Assembly: GCA_958295985.1 (NCBI GenBank)
Contig: OY282432.1
Span: forward strand, 1,674,001 to 1,738,000
Source: an uncultured Candidatus Binatia bacterium
Lineage (GTDB): Bacteria; Desulfobacterota; Binatia; UBA9968; JAJDTQ01
Length of the DNA: 64,000 nt
Reading direction: 5' to 3'
In this document: one piece after another, positions 38,289-47,086 of the stretch
Position numbering within the stretch: the stretch's first letter is position 1
Layout of the letters: the number at the start of each line of letters is the position of its first letter
Notes under the pieces: generated by a model
Database searches by the model: none
What the model was told of the DNA's origin: nothing
The model's input: the letters and a program-made list of their open reading frames with translations, nothing else
Program-made: the position numbers and the translations under genes

Positions 38289-38978
38289 ATGTTCGTTATC
38301 GATACGAATGTAGCGTCCGAACTCATGCGGTCGGCGCCGGCGTCCACGGTCGCGGCGTGGATTGCGGAGCGGGATGCGGAGGAGCTGTTTCTGACGGCCG
38401 TCAGCGAAGCGGAACTGCTCTACGGTGTCGCGATCATGCCGGCTGGCAGACGACGCACCATGCTGGAGGACTCCATGACCCGGTGGCTCGACCTTGGCTT
38501 TCATGCCGGCGCGTGTCTTGGCGTCGACCCCGTGGATGAAGTGTCGCGCGATGGGTCTTTCCGGTCCGACCGCCACGAACAGATCTGCGGCGGGCGTCTC
38601 CCCGCCGAGCTAAAACTCGTGACCGGGGAATGTCCCCGACCCGGCGTCGGGCAACTCCGCGGCACGGGGCGGCAACCGGTCCCGTGCGGGACCATGACCT
38701 CGTTCTCCGTGGCCGCCGCCGGGCGAGGGGCCTCGGGTCGGACTCTCGCTCGCCCGGCGCTCCGGCCCGGCGGCCGTCTTCAGATCGCTTTCGCTGAACG
38801 GCCCGGCGGGATTACCAATTGTGCACACTCCATCTCCCTATGTCGCCCGCCGCGGGGCGGCCGCCGGCGACCGTCCGCAGGTCGCTTTCGCTCAGCTTGC
38901 TGTCGGGAGGAAGAACCAGATGCGCGGTCTCCCCGCTCTCTTCGTGAACCTCGATCGACAGGGACGCCGGAATGGTGA
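38289..38978 (+). pseudogene. Degraded FitB/VapC-like PIN toxin
   Basis: N-terminal half intact (MFVIDTNVASELMRSAPASTVAAWIAERDAEELFLTAVSEAELLYGVAIMPAGRRRTMLEDSM); the second half loses the PIN pattern. Confidence 0.7.
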
Positions 38979-39093
38979 CGCCCAACTCCCGCTCGAGCGC
39001 TCCCTTCGGATCGCCGAGCAGCCGGGCGCGGAACTCCGCGTCCCCGGCCGCCTTGTCCACGATCTTCGTCCGCATTTCGTTCGGTGTTTCCAT
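38812..39093 (-). CDS. NHLP (nitrile-hydratase-like leader) RiPP precursor peptide
   Basis: METPNEMRTKIVDKAAGDAEFRARLLGDPKGALERELGVTIPASLSIEVHEESGETAHLVLPPDSKLSESDLRTVAGG then short core RPAAGDIGRWSVHNW. Confidence 0.85.
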   Translation of the reverse strand: METPNEMRTKIVDKAAGDAEFRARLLGDPKGALERELGVTIPASLSIEVHEESGETAHLVLPPDSKLSESDLRTVAGGRPAAGDIGRWSVHNW

Positions 39094-39379
39094 TGGTCCG
39101 CTCCTCTTGGATGATGGTGTCGTCCGTGTCGTGCCGCCACGCTTCCGGCGACCAACACCCTTGACGACGATGGACAACCTGGAGGCCCGTCGAATGGGCT
39201 TCAACCCTAATTTGCGCGCTCCGGGAAACCCGGGGCGGTTCAATTCGGTGAGCGAGTTCAGGCTAGGCAATCTGGCGAACGGTGCAGCCACACGACATGC
39301 TCACGTAGGTGATGTCGGACCTCGAGCGGCTGCAACTGGGCAAGACAGGGTAGGCGGTGATGAGTGCCCCCGGGTTCAG

Positions 39380-41581
39380 TCACTCGCTCTCCAACATCCC
39401 TTCCACGTCCTTCATGGCGTGCATCCACTCGCGCCCGACCATCGCCCTCACTTTCTCGTTGAGCTCACCCTTTTTGGAGAACCACGACCTATTCATGCTT
39501 AATATGTCCTTGACGTAGCCCTCCCCGCCGCCCCACCGGCACATGCCCTCGTCCCAGAATCTGTCATCCTTTTCCAGGCCATTATGAAACCATGTCTTTC
39601 CGAGGAGCTGTGCCTGTTCGGTGACGGTCTCGGAAGTTCTCTCCAGAGCTCGCCGCGCCTGATGCAGCAGGACACGCGCGTGATGATGCCCTTCGGGTTC
39701 CAAGAACATGTCACAGAACTCTGCGAAGGACCGTACGCGGGTACGCAGCACCGACGAAACAACTAGCTTCGCTCCATATGCCAGATGATGGCCATAGTCC
39801 AAGTTGTGCCAGCCACCCTTCCGCCGCATCGTAGCGTGTATTGAGGCGGGGTGAACGTTTTCGACCTCGTCCAACAAGCTACGCTCCGCCTCCCGCTCAA
39901 CGGAACTCAGGTCCATGTTGTTTTTGATCCAGCTCCTAACCAGCACCGCGGCCTGCCTGACGACCTCTTGGGCCTGCTTGTCTTCATAGTTCTCGATCAA
40001 CTCCCTCGCAGCCTCAACAAGTTCGTCGACCTCTTTCCGATACCCATCGAACATCATGTGAACACGCTCACTTAGATCTCGCCGGAGGCCGACGGCATCA
40101 TCTTCGTGCGAATTGAAGAATCTGACCGTGAATTTTCTGAACCCCAGTGACTGATGTACGGTCTCCTCCACGACACTAGTTTTCAAATCGTACCCCTCCT
40201 CGATCGATCCAACTGGCTCTCCCGCGTCGTCCCGCATCTGCAGAGCCTCGTTGAATTTCGGCAAACCGAGCACTAGGCCTTGGAGTCGGTCTCCACCAAT
40301 CCCCGCCTCGCTTGCCCGACGAAGAAGGTTCGTCGCCTCAGTTCCGGGCGCGTCGTTGAAACCGCTACATAAAACCAAGACCGTGTGCGATGCTCCGATG
40401 TGCTTCTCCAAATCTGCTCGCGCCACCGTTTCGTCGATCCCCTTCGTGTCCACGATTCTCACTTCAACATCCCCATCGGGGGTAATCAGCGGCTCATCCA
40501 CGAACACGTGAATCCGTCTTGGAATCGTAAATTCCGGATTCTCACCGATGTTTATCCGATGGAACTCGGAACTCAGCCACTCGAGGCGATCCGCACCCGC
40601 GCCTTCGTCCCACCGCACGTCCCGTCGCTGACGCCGGCCGGTGCGCATCCGAGACAGTATCTCGGACTGCAGCCGCAACGCCACGTCCTGATCTCCCTTG
40701 TCTCGACCCTGTTCCTCAGCGAGTATCTGCCTCGCTAGCTCCTTTGCCGGATCCGGAGTCTTCGCTCCTTCCGCGCGATGTCCGCCAAGTCGCCTGAGAT
40801 CTGCCATATTACGAACCGCGCGCTCCACCTCCCGCGACATGATCTGGTCGTCCTGCGAGGTGCCTCGCTCGCCGTCCCCGCTGATCGCATACAGAAGCTT
40901 ATCCGCGAAGTCCGCTACGTGGGCTCGTATTTCATCCTCGGTACAGGGTTCGATGACAATGCTCGTCGGCCCTGTCCTGATGTGCACCTCGCACAGGGTT
41001 GTCCTCCCGGCTCCCACATCCAGAACAGGGCTTGGCCTCGGCGAACCCGGCTCGGAAACTACCAGAGGCGCAATGTGGCAGATTGCCGATGTCTTTCCCA
41101 CGCCCACCTTGCCAATGAAAACCATACTGCATTCGCGCTTTAGGAGATCTCCCGCCGCAGTTTTGACCTCTTTGTCCAGTGCTTCGATGCGCCGAGCGAA
41201 CGCCTGTGTGATGTCGGGCTGATTGAGAAGGGTTCTGACCTCCCGCAGCACGGTTTCCGCCTTCCAAAATAGGTCGTGGTCTGGGTGACTGAGCGTCGGT
41301 CTTTCCAGTGCGCTCCACTCGCGAGACCTACGGGTCTCAATGGCTCTCGCTTCCGCTGTCCCGATCGCTTCCACGAACTCCCGGAGCTTGGTGTTCTTTA
41401 GCCGCCGCTCGCCGTACTCGGTCCTCGACACCACGGACTGGCTCATGCCCAACCGCCCCGCCAGTTCTGCCTGCGTCAGCCCGGCCAATTCCCGAACCCG
41501 GGCCAACTCCTTCCCGAGTTCCCTGTCCTGTGCAGCATCGCTTTCCACCACAGTGTCATCCTCATTCATTTCGAGATGCAT
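39380..41581 (-). CDS. HTH (XRE-type) - GTPase fusion protein, dynamin-like
   Basis: LARVRELAGLTQAELAGRLGMSQSVVSRTEYGERRLKNTKLREFVEAIG (HTH_3); Walker A MVFIGKVGVGKTSAIC; G3-like VRIVDTKGID; long helical C-terminus. Confidence 0.82.
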   Translation of the reverse strand: MHLEMNEDDTVVESDAAQDRELGKELARVRELAGLTQAELAGRLGMSQSVVSRTEYGERRLKNTKLREFVEAIGTAEARAIETRRSREWSALERPTLSHPDHDLFWKAETVLREVRTLLNQPDITQAFARRIEALDKEVKTAAGDLLKRECSMVFIGKVGVGKTSAICHIAPLVVSEPGSPRPSPVLDVGAGRTTLCEVHIRTGPTSIVIEPCTEDEIRAHVADFADKLLYAISGDGERGTSQDDQIMSREVERAVRNMADLRRLGGHRAEGAKTPDPAKELARQILAEEQGRDKGDQDVALRLQSEILSRMRTGRRQRRDVRWDEGAGADRLEWLSSEFHRINIGENPEFTIPRRIHVFVDEPLITPDGDVEVRIVDTKGIDETVARADLEKHIGASHTVLVLCSGFNDAPGTEATNLLRRASEAGIGGDRLQGLVLGLPKFNEALQMRDDAGEPVGSIEEGYDLKTSVVEETVHQSLGFRKFTVRFFNSHEDDAVGLRRDLSERVHMMFDGYRKEVDELVEAARELIENYEDKQAQEVVRQAAVLVRSWIKNNMDLSSVEREAERSLLDEVENVHPASIHATMRRKGGWHNLDYGHHLAYGAKLVVSSVLRTRVRSFAEFCDMFLEPEGHHHARVLLHQARRALERTSETVTEQAQLLGKTWFHNGLEKDDRFWDEGMCRWGGGEGYVKDILSMNRSWFSKKGELNEKVRAMVGREWMHAMKDVEGMLESE

Positions 41582-41586
41582 GACCT

Positions 41587-41622
41587 GAGCATGCTAGAGC
41601 ATATGCAACATATATGCAATAT
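41587..41622. promoter_or_regulatory. Possible operator/promoter of the HTH-GTPase gene
   Basis: AT-rich patch with tandem CATATGCAA/CATATATGCAA immediately upstream of the start. Confidence 0.4.
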
Positions 41623-41771
41623 CCATTTTACTCAAATACGCATGAATTTATTATGGTGTGCTGGTTCGGTGGTGCCGCCGTTTTCTGGGGCGGTGCGACA
41701 ATCCCGGAGTGCCTCATGGTTCGTCCCTTGCAGGTTTGCTGCACGGCGAAGACTGGGCCAGATTTTGCTGC

Positions 41772-43229
41772 TCAATACCACAGCGGGTCGCGCGGCCTGG
41801 GACGTTTGCTGCTGTCCTTAGCCGCCGAATCGGTCTGAACCTCGACGGGATCATCGCCCAGCCAGTCGATGTCCCGGCGTTGGGGAAGCTCCCCCGCGCC
41901 GCCTTCCGACTCCGTGCCGTCCGATCGCTCGTTGTCTCCAGACCTGAGGCAGAGGGGTGTTCGCACCCCGGCCGGTGCCGTCGGCGTTTTGGATCTTGAG
42001 AACTCAAGCGTGACAGCCAAGGTATCGCGGTCCTCCACTTCTTCCGGCCCCGGCGTCGGCTCGGCCCTGTATCCCATGGCGCGTGCGATGACGGCCGCCG
42101 CCCGCGCGGCGGCGTCGCGCAACGCGCCATCGTCGAGATGGGCGTAGATCGCGGTGGTCTCGCGCTGGCGGTGTCCGAGCAGCCGCCCGACGGTGGTCAG
42201 CCCGACGCCGTTCATGACGCCCTGCGAGGCCCAGGTGTGGCGGCAGTCGTGGATGCGGAGGCCGGGCAGTCCGGCTTCCTCGCGGATGCCGACCCAGAAC
42301 GTGTAGAGCCGGTCCGATGAGAGGTCGTCGGGGAACACCCGTGCCGCGCCCTCGGGCCGGGGCAGCGCCGCGAGCAGCCTTGCCGCTTCCGGCCCGAGCC
42401 AGACGGTGCGCGGCCCGGTCTTGGAGTCTTCGAGGCGCGCGCTCGCGCCGTCCTCGGCAAGCTCGCCGATCTCGTCCCACTTGAGGCCGATGACTTCGGA
42501 GAGCCGCGCCCCGATGAGCGTCAGCAGGCGGATGGCCGCGACCGGCCAGGGGTGTTGCTCCCGGCGCCGGTCGAGCACCGTGCCGAGGCGCTCCAGCTCC
42601 TTGTGGTCGAGGTAGCGGGCGACGGGCCGCCTCGGGTTCTTGACGATGTTGGCGCAGGCGTCGGGGACATGCTCGCCGATCTCGCCCCACTGGCGGGCGG
42701 CGGCGAGCATGGCGCGGAGTATCTCGAAGGCGCGGTTGGCCGCGCCGGGCCGGTCCGCGCTCGCCGCGTCGAACCATGCCGAGACGCGGGTGTGGTCGAT
42801 GGCGTCGAGCCTGAGCCGTCCGAAATGCGGTAACAAGCGGTTGCGCAGGTAGATGTCGAAGGTCTCCAGCGACGACGGCTTCCAGCGGTGCCTGCGCCGC
42901 TCGCGGTAGCGGGCGGCGAAGTCGCGGAACAGCGGCGCCTTGGTCTTGCGTGGGGGTGCGACGGCCTCGCCGCCCCACAGGCGGGCAAGCACGGTGGCGG
43001 CTTCCCTCCGGGCCTTCCCGATGCCCATCTCGGGGAAGCGCCCCAGCGTGATCTTGCGCATGCGGCCCCGGACGCGGGTCTGGACGATGAAGGACCTGAC
43101 GCCGGAGGGATGCACCCGCACCCCGAAATGCCCGAGCGTCCCGTCCCAGAGGGTGTACTCCTTCGTTCCCGGCTTCGCGGCGGCGATGGCGTTGACGCCG
43201 AGCCGGGGATGGCGGTTCCTACCGGTCAT
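41772..43229 (-). CDS. Tyrosine recombinase/integrase 1
   Basis: DUF4102-type N-terminus (TLWDGTLGHFGVRVHPSGVRSFIVQTRVRGRMRKITLGRFPEM); LTLIGARLSEVIGLKWDEI; HDCRHTWASQGVMNGVGLTTVGRLLGHRQRETTAIYAHL. Confidence 0.92.
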   Translation of the reverse strand: MTGRNRHPRLGVNAIAAAKPGTKEYTLWDGTLGHFGVRVHPSGVRSFIVQTRVRGRMRKITLGRFPEMGIGKARREAATVLARLWGGEAVAPPRKTKAPLFRDFAARYRERRRHRWKPSSLETFDIYLRNRLLPHFGRLRLDAIDHTRVSAWFDAASADRPGAANRAFEILRAMLAAARQWGEIGEHVPDACANIVKNPRRPVARYLDHKELERLGTVLDRRREQHPWPVAAIRLLTLIGARLSEVIGLKWDEIGELAEDGASARLEDSKTGPRTVWLGPEAARLLAALPRPEGAARVFPDDLSSDRLYTFWVGIREEAGLPGLRIHDCRHTWASQGVMNGVGLTTVGRLLGHRQRETTAIYAHLDDGALRDAAARAAAVIARAMGYRAEPTPGPEEVEDRDTLAVTLEFSRSKTPTAPAGVRTPLCLRSGDNERSDGTESEGGAGELPQRRDIDWLGDDPVEVQTDSAAKDSSKRPRPRDPLWY

Positions 43230-44367
43230 GGCCGGCCTCCTTCCCGCTTCCGGTCATGGCGTCGTTGACGATGCCGGAGATGCGCCCCGCCGCTTTGCGG
43301 ACGTGCTCGTCGGCGAGATGGGCATAGCGCTCGGTGGAGGCGGTGTCGGCATGGCCGAGCAGGCGGCCGACGGTGTAGAGGTCGAGGCCGCTCATCACGG
43401 CGTGGGAGGCGAAGGTGTGGCGGCAGTCGTGGATGCGCACGCCGTCGAGCCCGGCGAGGTCGCGCAGCTTGTGCCAACGCAATCCGAGGTCGGCCATCGG
43501 GCCGTCGCCCTTGCGGTTCGGGAAGACGAACCGTCCCTGGCGCGGCAGTCCGTTGAGGACCGCGCGGGCGGGCGGCGGGAGCTGGACCGCCTTCGGCCCG
43601 GTCTTGGAGTCGGGCAGCATCGCGCGGGCGCCGTGTATCCAGTCCCAGCGGAGGCCGGTGATCTCGGACGACCCCGCGCCGGTGAACAGCAGGAGCCGGA
43701 TCGCGGCGGCGGCCTGCCGGTCGTCGGCGTGGTCGAGCACGAAGCCGAGGCGCTTCAGCTCGTCCAGCGACAGGAAGCGCTCGCGCGGGACGGTCTTGTA
43801 GCGGCGCATGTCACGACAGGGATTGGAGCCCTGCGGGCGAAGCTCCCAGAGCTCGGCCTGACGCATCATGACGGAGAGCACGGGCAGGGTCCGGTTGGCG
43901 TTGCCGGGCGTGCCGCTCATGGCGTCGAACCATCGCCGCACGTCGGCGCGGGCGATCTCCGCGACGCGCATCGCGCCGAAGAAGGGCAGGAGGTAGTTCC
44001 GGACCATCAGCCGGTTGTTCTCGCGGGTGGAGGGTTTCCAGCGCTGCGCCTGTCGGCGCATGAACTCGTCCGCGAAGTCGGCGAACAGGGGTCCGGTCTC
44101 GCGCTCGGCCTTCGCGGCGGCGATGGCGGCGAGGGCCTTCTCCCTCGCTTCGGCGGCGGTGATCTCGTCCGCCGTGCCGAGGACCGTCATGGGCGCTCCG
44201 ACCGGGCGCAAGACGCGGACGAAGAAGGTCTTGGTTCCGTTCTTCGCGACCGTGAGGCCGAACTGGGGCAGGTCCCGGTCGATGACGGTCAGGCCGCGAC
44301 TGCCGGGTTTGCGTTCCTTGAACGTGCGGCGGACGGTCCGTTCGTTGATGGCGGCATGGATGCGCAT
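43219..44367 (-). CDS. Tyrosine recombinase/integrase 2
   Basis: FTGAGSSEITGLRWDWI; IHDCRHTFASHAVMSGLDLYTVGRLLGHADTASTERYAHL; overlaps integrase 1 by 11 bp. Confidence 0.92.
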   Translation of the reverse strand: MRIHAAINERTVRRTFKERKPGSRGLTVIDRDLPQFGLTVAKNGTKTFFVRVLRPVGAPMTVLGTADEITAAEAREKALAAIAAAKAERETGPLFADFADEFMRRQAQRWKPSTRENNRLMVRNYLLPFFGAMRVAEIARADVRRWFDAMSGTPGNANRTLPVLSVMMRQAELWELRPQGSNPCRDMRRYKTVPRERFLSLDELKRLGFVLDHADDRQAAAAIRLLLFTGAGSSEITGLRWDWIHGARAMLPDSKTGPKAVQLPPPARAVLNGLPRQGRFVFPNRKGDGPMADLGLRWHKLRDLAGLDGVRIHDCRHTFASHAVMSGLDLYTVGRLLGHADTASTERYAHLADEHVRKAAGRISGIVNDAMTGSGKEAGHDR

Positions 44368-44500
44368 GGGGCTTCTCCGTTGTCCGTTCCCTCGGGCGCC
44401 GCCCGTTCGCAGGGAACGGGGCGGCGGTTCTGGGGAGACAACGCGGCCCGCGCGCGGGATCGCGGCTGTAGGCTCTGTCTGGTCTAACGTACTGTCATAT

Positions 44501-44570
44501 AACGGAAACCATCCGGTGAAGGCGAACCGGTCGGGTCTCGCTCAAGGCACCGGGGTGCGTGGGGTGTGAG
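44501..44570. repeat. Right direct repeat (att-like)
   Basis: aacggaaaccatccggtgaaggcgaaccggtcgggtctcgctcaaggcaccggggtgcgtggggtgtgag. Confidence 0.75.
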
Positions 44571-44705
44571 CACCGAACGCCAAACGGTAGATAGCCGGGA
44601 TGGGATCGTCCTGTCAGGGGGCGACAAGGAGGCGGGTCACGGCCGGCGGCGTGGAGCACACGTGGCAACGTCTTGTTTGCACGGCGATCGTGATGTAGGT
44701 TCGGA

Positions 44706-44858
44706 ATGGAGCCTTCGAGTGAGGTGCGGACGGTGGCCGCTCTCCGTGAGCAAGGCGAAGCACTCCGGGCCTTGATCAAGGGCATGGAGACCGTCAGCAA
44801 GGGACTGGAAACCGTCATCGAACGCACTGCACCTGCACCGAAGGGAATCAGCCAGTGA
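44706..44858 (+). CDS. Small hypothetical ORF
   Basis: MEPSSEVRTVAALREQGEALRALIKGMETVSKGLETVIERTAPAPKGISQ (50 aa). Confidence 0.35.
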   Translation: MEPSSEVRTVAALREQGEALRALIKGMETVSKGLETVIERTAPAPKGISQ

Positions 44859-44979
44859 CGCCACACGGAACGGCGCCATCCGGAACGCCCTGGCAGCGTG
44901 GCAGTGGGTCACCGTGAATCGCCGGTCTGATAACTGCTGGGCACCGTTTCGGAAAGACTAACCGGGGGAGGGAACTGCG

Positions 44980-46011
44980 ATGAAGATACTGCTTTCCATG
45001 ATCGTTGGGCTCACGTCACTGCTGTTGGTGGCCAACGGCGCCTGGGCGGCGGACGCGCCTTTCTACAAGGGCAAGACCATCCGCATCGTCGTGGGCTACA
45101 GTCCCGGCGGCGGTTTCGACACCTTCTCCCGCCTCCTGGGCAGATACCTCAGCGCGCACGTGCCCGGGAACCCTTCGGTGATCGTGGTCAACATGCCGGG
45201 GGCGGGCAGCATCGCCGCGGCCAACCGGGTCTATGCCATGCAACCGGGCAACGGCCTCACCATCGTTGCGTTCAACGCCGGCTCGCTGGTCGAGGCGGTG
45301 ACCGGCAACCCCAACATCAAGTTCGATCCGCGGAAGTACAACTGGCTCGGAGACCCGGCGATCGGGAGCCTTCCGGAGGTGCTCTGGGTCCGCAGCGACC
45401 TTCCCATCAAGACGCTGGAGGATTTCAAGAATACCAAGACACCTCTGGCCGCCGGCTCCACCGGTATCGGCTCGGCCTCCACCGCGGCCACGCTGTTCCT
45501 GCGCCATCTGGGCTACCCCATCAAGCCGATCTTCGGCTATCGCGGCACGGCCAACGTCATGGCCGCCATGGAACGAAAAGAGCTCGACGCGCGGGTCATG
45601 TCCCAGCAGACCATGCAGGGCAACTACCGGCGTTACATTGAAAGCGGCCTCGTGCGTCCGGTCTTGTCCATGGGGGAGGAGCCGCGGCTCGATCCCATCC
45701 CCGGCATCGCCACGCTCGAGGACCTGAATCTCAATGCCGAGCAGCAACGTATCGCGGACTTCCTGATAGGGACCTGGAAGCTGCTGCGCCTTTTCGCCCT
45801 TCCTCCCGGGACTCCGGCCGACCGCGTGGCGACGCTTCGCAAGGCCTTTGTGGACACCCTCAACAGCCCGGACCTCCTGCAACACGCCAAGCGCCAGAAG
45901 CTCGTCATCTCTCCGGCCTCTCCGGAATCCGTGGAGAAGACCATCGCCGACCTCTACAAGGCTCCCGCGGAGCTTCTTGCGAAATACAAGGAGATCGTGA
46001 CCACGAAGTAG
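44980..46011 (+). CDS. TctC-family substrate-binding protein
   Basis: APFYKGKTIRIVVGYSPGGGFDTFSRLLGRYLSAHVPGNPSVIVVNMPGAGSIAAANRVY. Confidence 0.92.
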   Translation: MKILLSMIVGLTSLLLVANGAWAADAPFYKGKTIRIVVGYSPGGGFDTFSRLLGRYLSAHVPGNPSVIVVNMPGAGSIAAANRVYAMQPGNGLTIVAFNAGSLVEAVTGNPNIKFDPRKYNWLGDPAIGSLPEVLWVRSDLPIKTLEDFKNTKTPLAAGSTGIGSASTAATLFLRHLGYPIKPIFGYRGTANVMAAMERKELDARVMSQQTMQGNYRRYIESGLVRPVLSMGEEPRLDPIPGIATLEDLNLNAEQQRIADFLIGTWKLLRLFALPPGTPADRVATLRKAFVDTLNSPDLLQHAKRQKLVISPASPESVEKTIADLYKAPAELLAKYKEIVTTK

Positions 46012-46024
46012 CCGGCGCGCGCTC

Positions 46025-47062
46025 CTAGCCCGCCAAGCCGCGTTCCATGATGTAACGAGCGGCGGCGCGGACGCTTTCGGCGGCCGGAACGAAGTCGATG
46101 TCCAGTAGCGTGCGCGCCCGGGCATTGTCCAGTTCCTGGTGCCGGCCCAGCAGGGGTACGATGGAACGGATGCTCCGGTCGAACATCCCGATCAGACGGA
46201 TCAGGATGTCCGGTGCGGTCCTCATCGGTATTCTCTTGTGCGGGTATGCGGCCTTCAATATGCCGGCGATCTCGGTGAACCACATGAACTCGGCGGCTCC
46301 GATGATGCGTTTCCCCACCGTGCTCGCCGCGGTCATGGCGCGGACGTGCATCCTGGCGACGTCCTTGACGTCGACCACGCCGATACCCACGTTCGGTAGC
46401 ATGGGGTCCCTGCCCCGAAGCAGCCGTTCCACGATCCGTAACGACGTGCCGTAGTGATCGTCGAGGGGGCGTCCCAGAACCAGACAGGGGTTTATCGTGG
46501 TGAGTTCCAGACCCGGGGCCTTGCTCTCCACGAAATCCCATGCCGCCCGTTCCGCCAGGGTCTTCGATTTGCTGTAGGGCGTGATGCCCGGCCACAACGG
46601 GTCGCTCCAGTCGGACTCGTCGAATCTTTCCTTGTCGACTTTGCGGGCGGCGTTGGTAACGGCGGCAGAGGAGGAGGTCAGCACCACGCGATGGATGCCT
46701 GCGGCGTTGGCCGCCTGCAGCGCTCTCAGGGTCCCGTCGACCGCGGGCCGCACGAGCTCGTTCTCGTCCCGCGGCTGCGCCATGGGCAGGGGCGACGCCG
46801 TGTGCATCAACACGTCCACGCCCGACATGGCTTCGAGCCAGCCGTCGTCCTTGTCGAGGTCCAGCGTGACGAACCGCAGGCGCTGGTCGAGGTCCCCGGC
46901 CCGGTCGAGATGCGGCCTGATGGCGTCCCGCACTTCGTCCCGGCGCGACTCCGACCGCAGCGAGCCGACCACGCGATCACCCGCATTCAGCAGTTCAAGG
47001 ACGATGTGCTTGGCGATGAAACCGCTTGCGCCGGTGACGAGTACGGTCTTTATTTCTTTCAA
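46025..47062 (-). CDS. NAD-dependent epimerase/dehydratase (extended SDR, dihydroflavonol reductase-like)
   Basis: TVLVTGASGFIAKHIVLELLNAGDRVVGSLRS; ITPYSKSKTLAERAAWDF (YxxxK). Confidence 0.92.
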   Translation of the reverse strand: MKEIKTVLVTGASGFIAKHIVLELLNAGDRVVGSLRSESRRDEVRDAIRPHLDRAGDLDQRLRFVTLDLDKDDGWLEAMSGVDVLMHTASPLPMAQPRDENELVRPAVDGTLRALQAANAAGIHRVVLTSSSAAVTNAARKVDKERFDESDWSDPLWPGITPYSKSKTLAERAAWDFVESKAPGLELTTINPCLVLGRPLDDHYGTSLRIVERLLRGRDPMLPNVGIGVVDVKDVARMHVRAMTAASTVGKRIIGAAEFMWFTEIAGILKAAYPHKRIPMRTAPDILIRLIGMFDRSIRSIVPLLGRHQELDNARARTLLDIDFVPAAESVRAAARYIMERGLAG

Positions 47063-47086
47063 TGGCTCCGGGTTTCGGTGTTTCCG

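Larger units (their letters stand above)
33209..44570. mobile_element. Putative integrative element bounded by imperfect direct repeats, integrases at the right end
   Basis: About 70-bp direct repeats at 33209-33279 and 44501-44570; two tyrosine recombinases adjacent to the right repeat; SSB, DUF2493, TA and accessory cargo. Confidence 0.7.
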
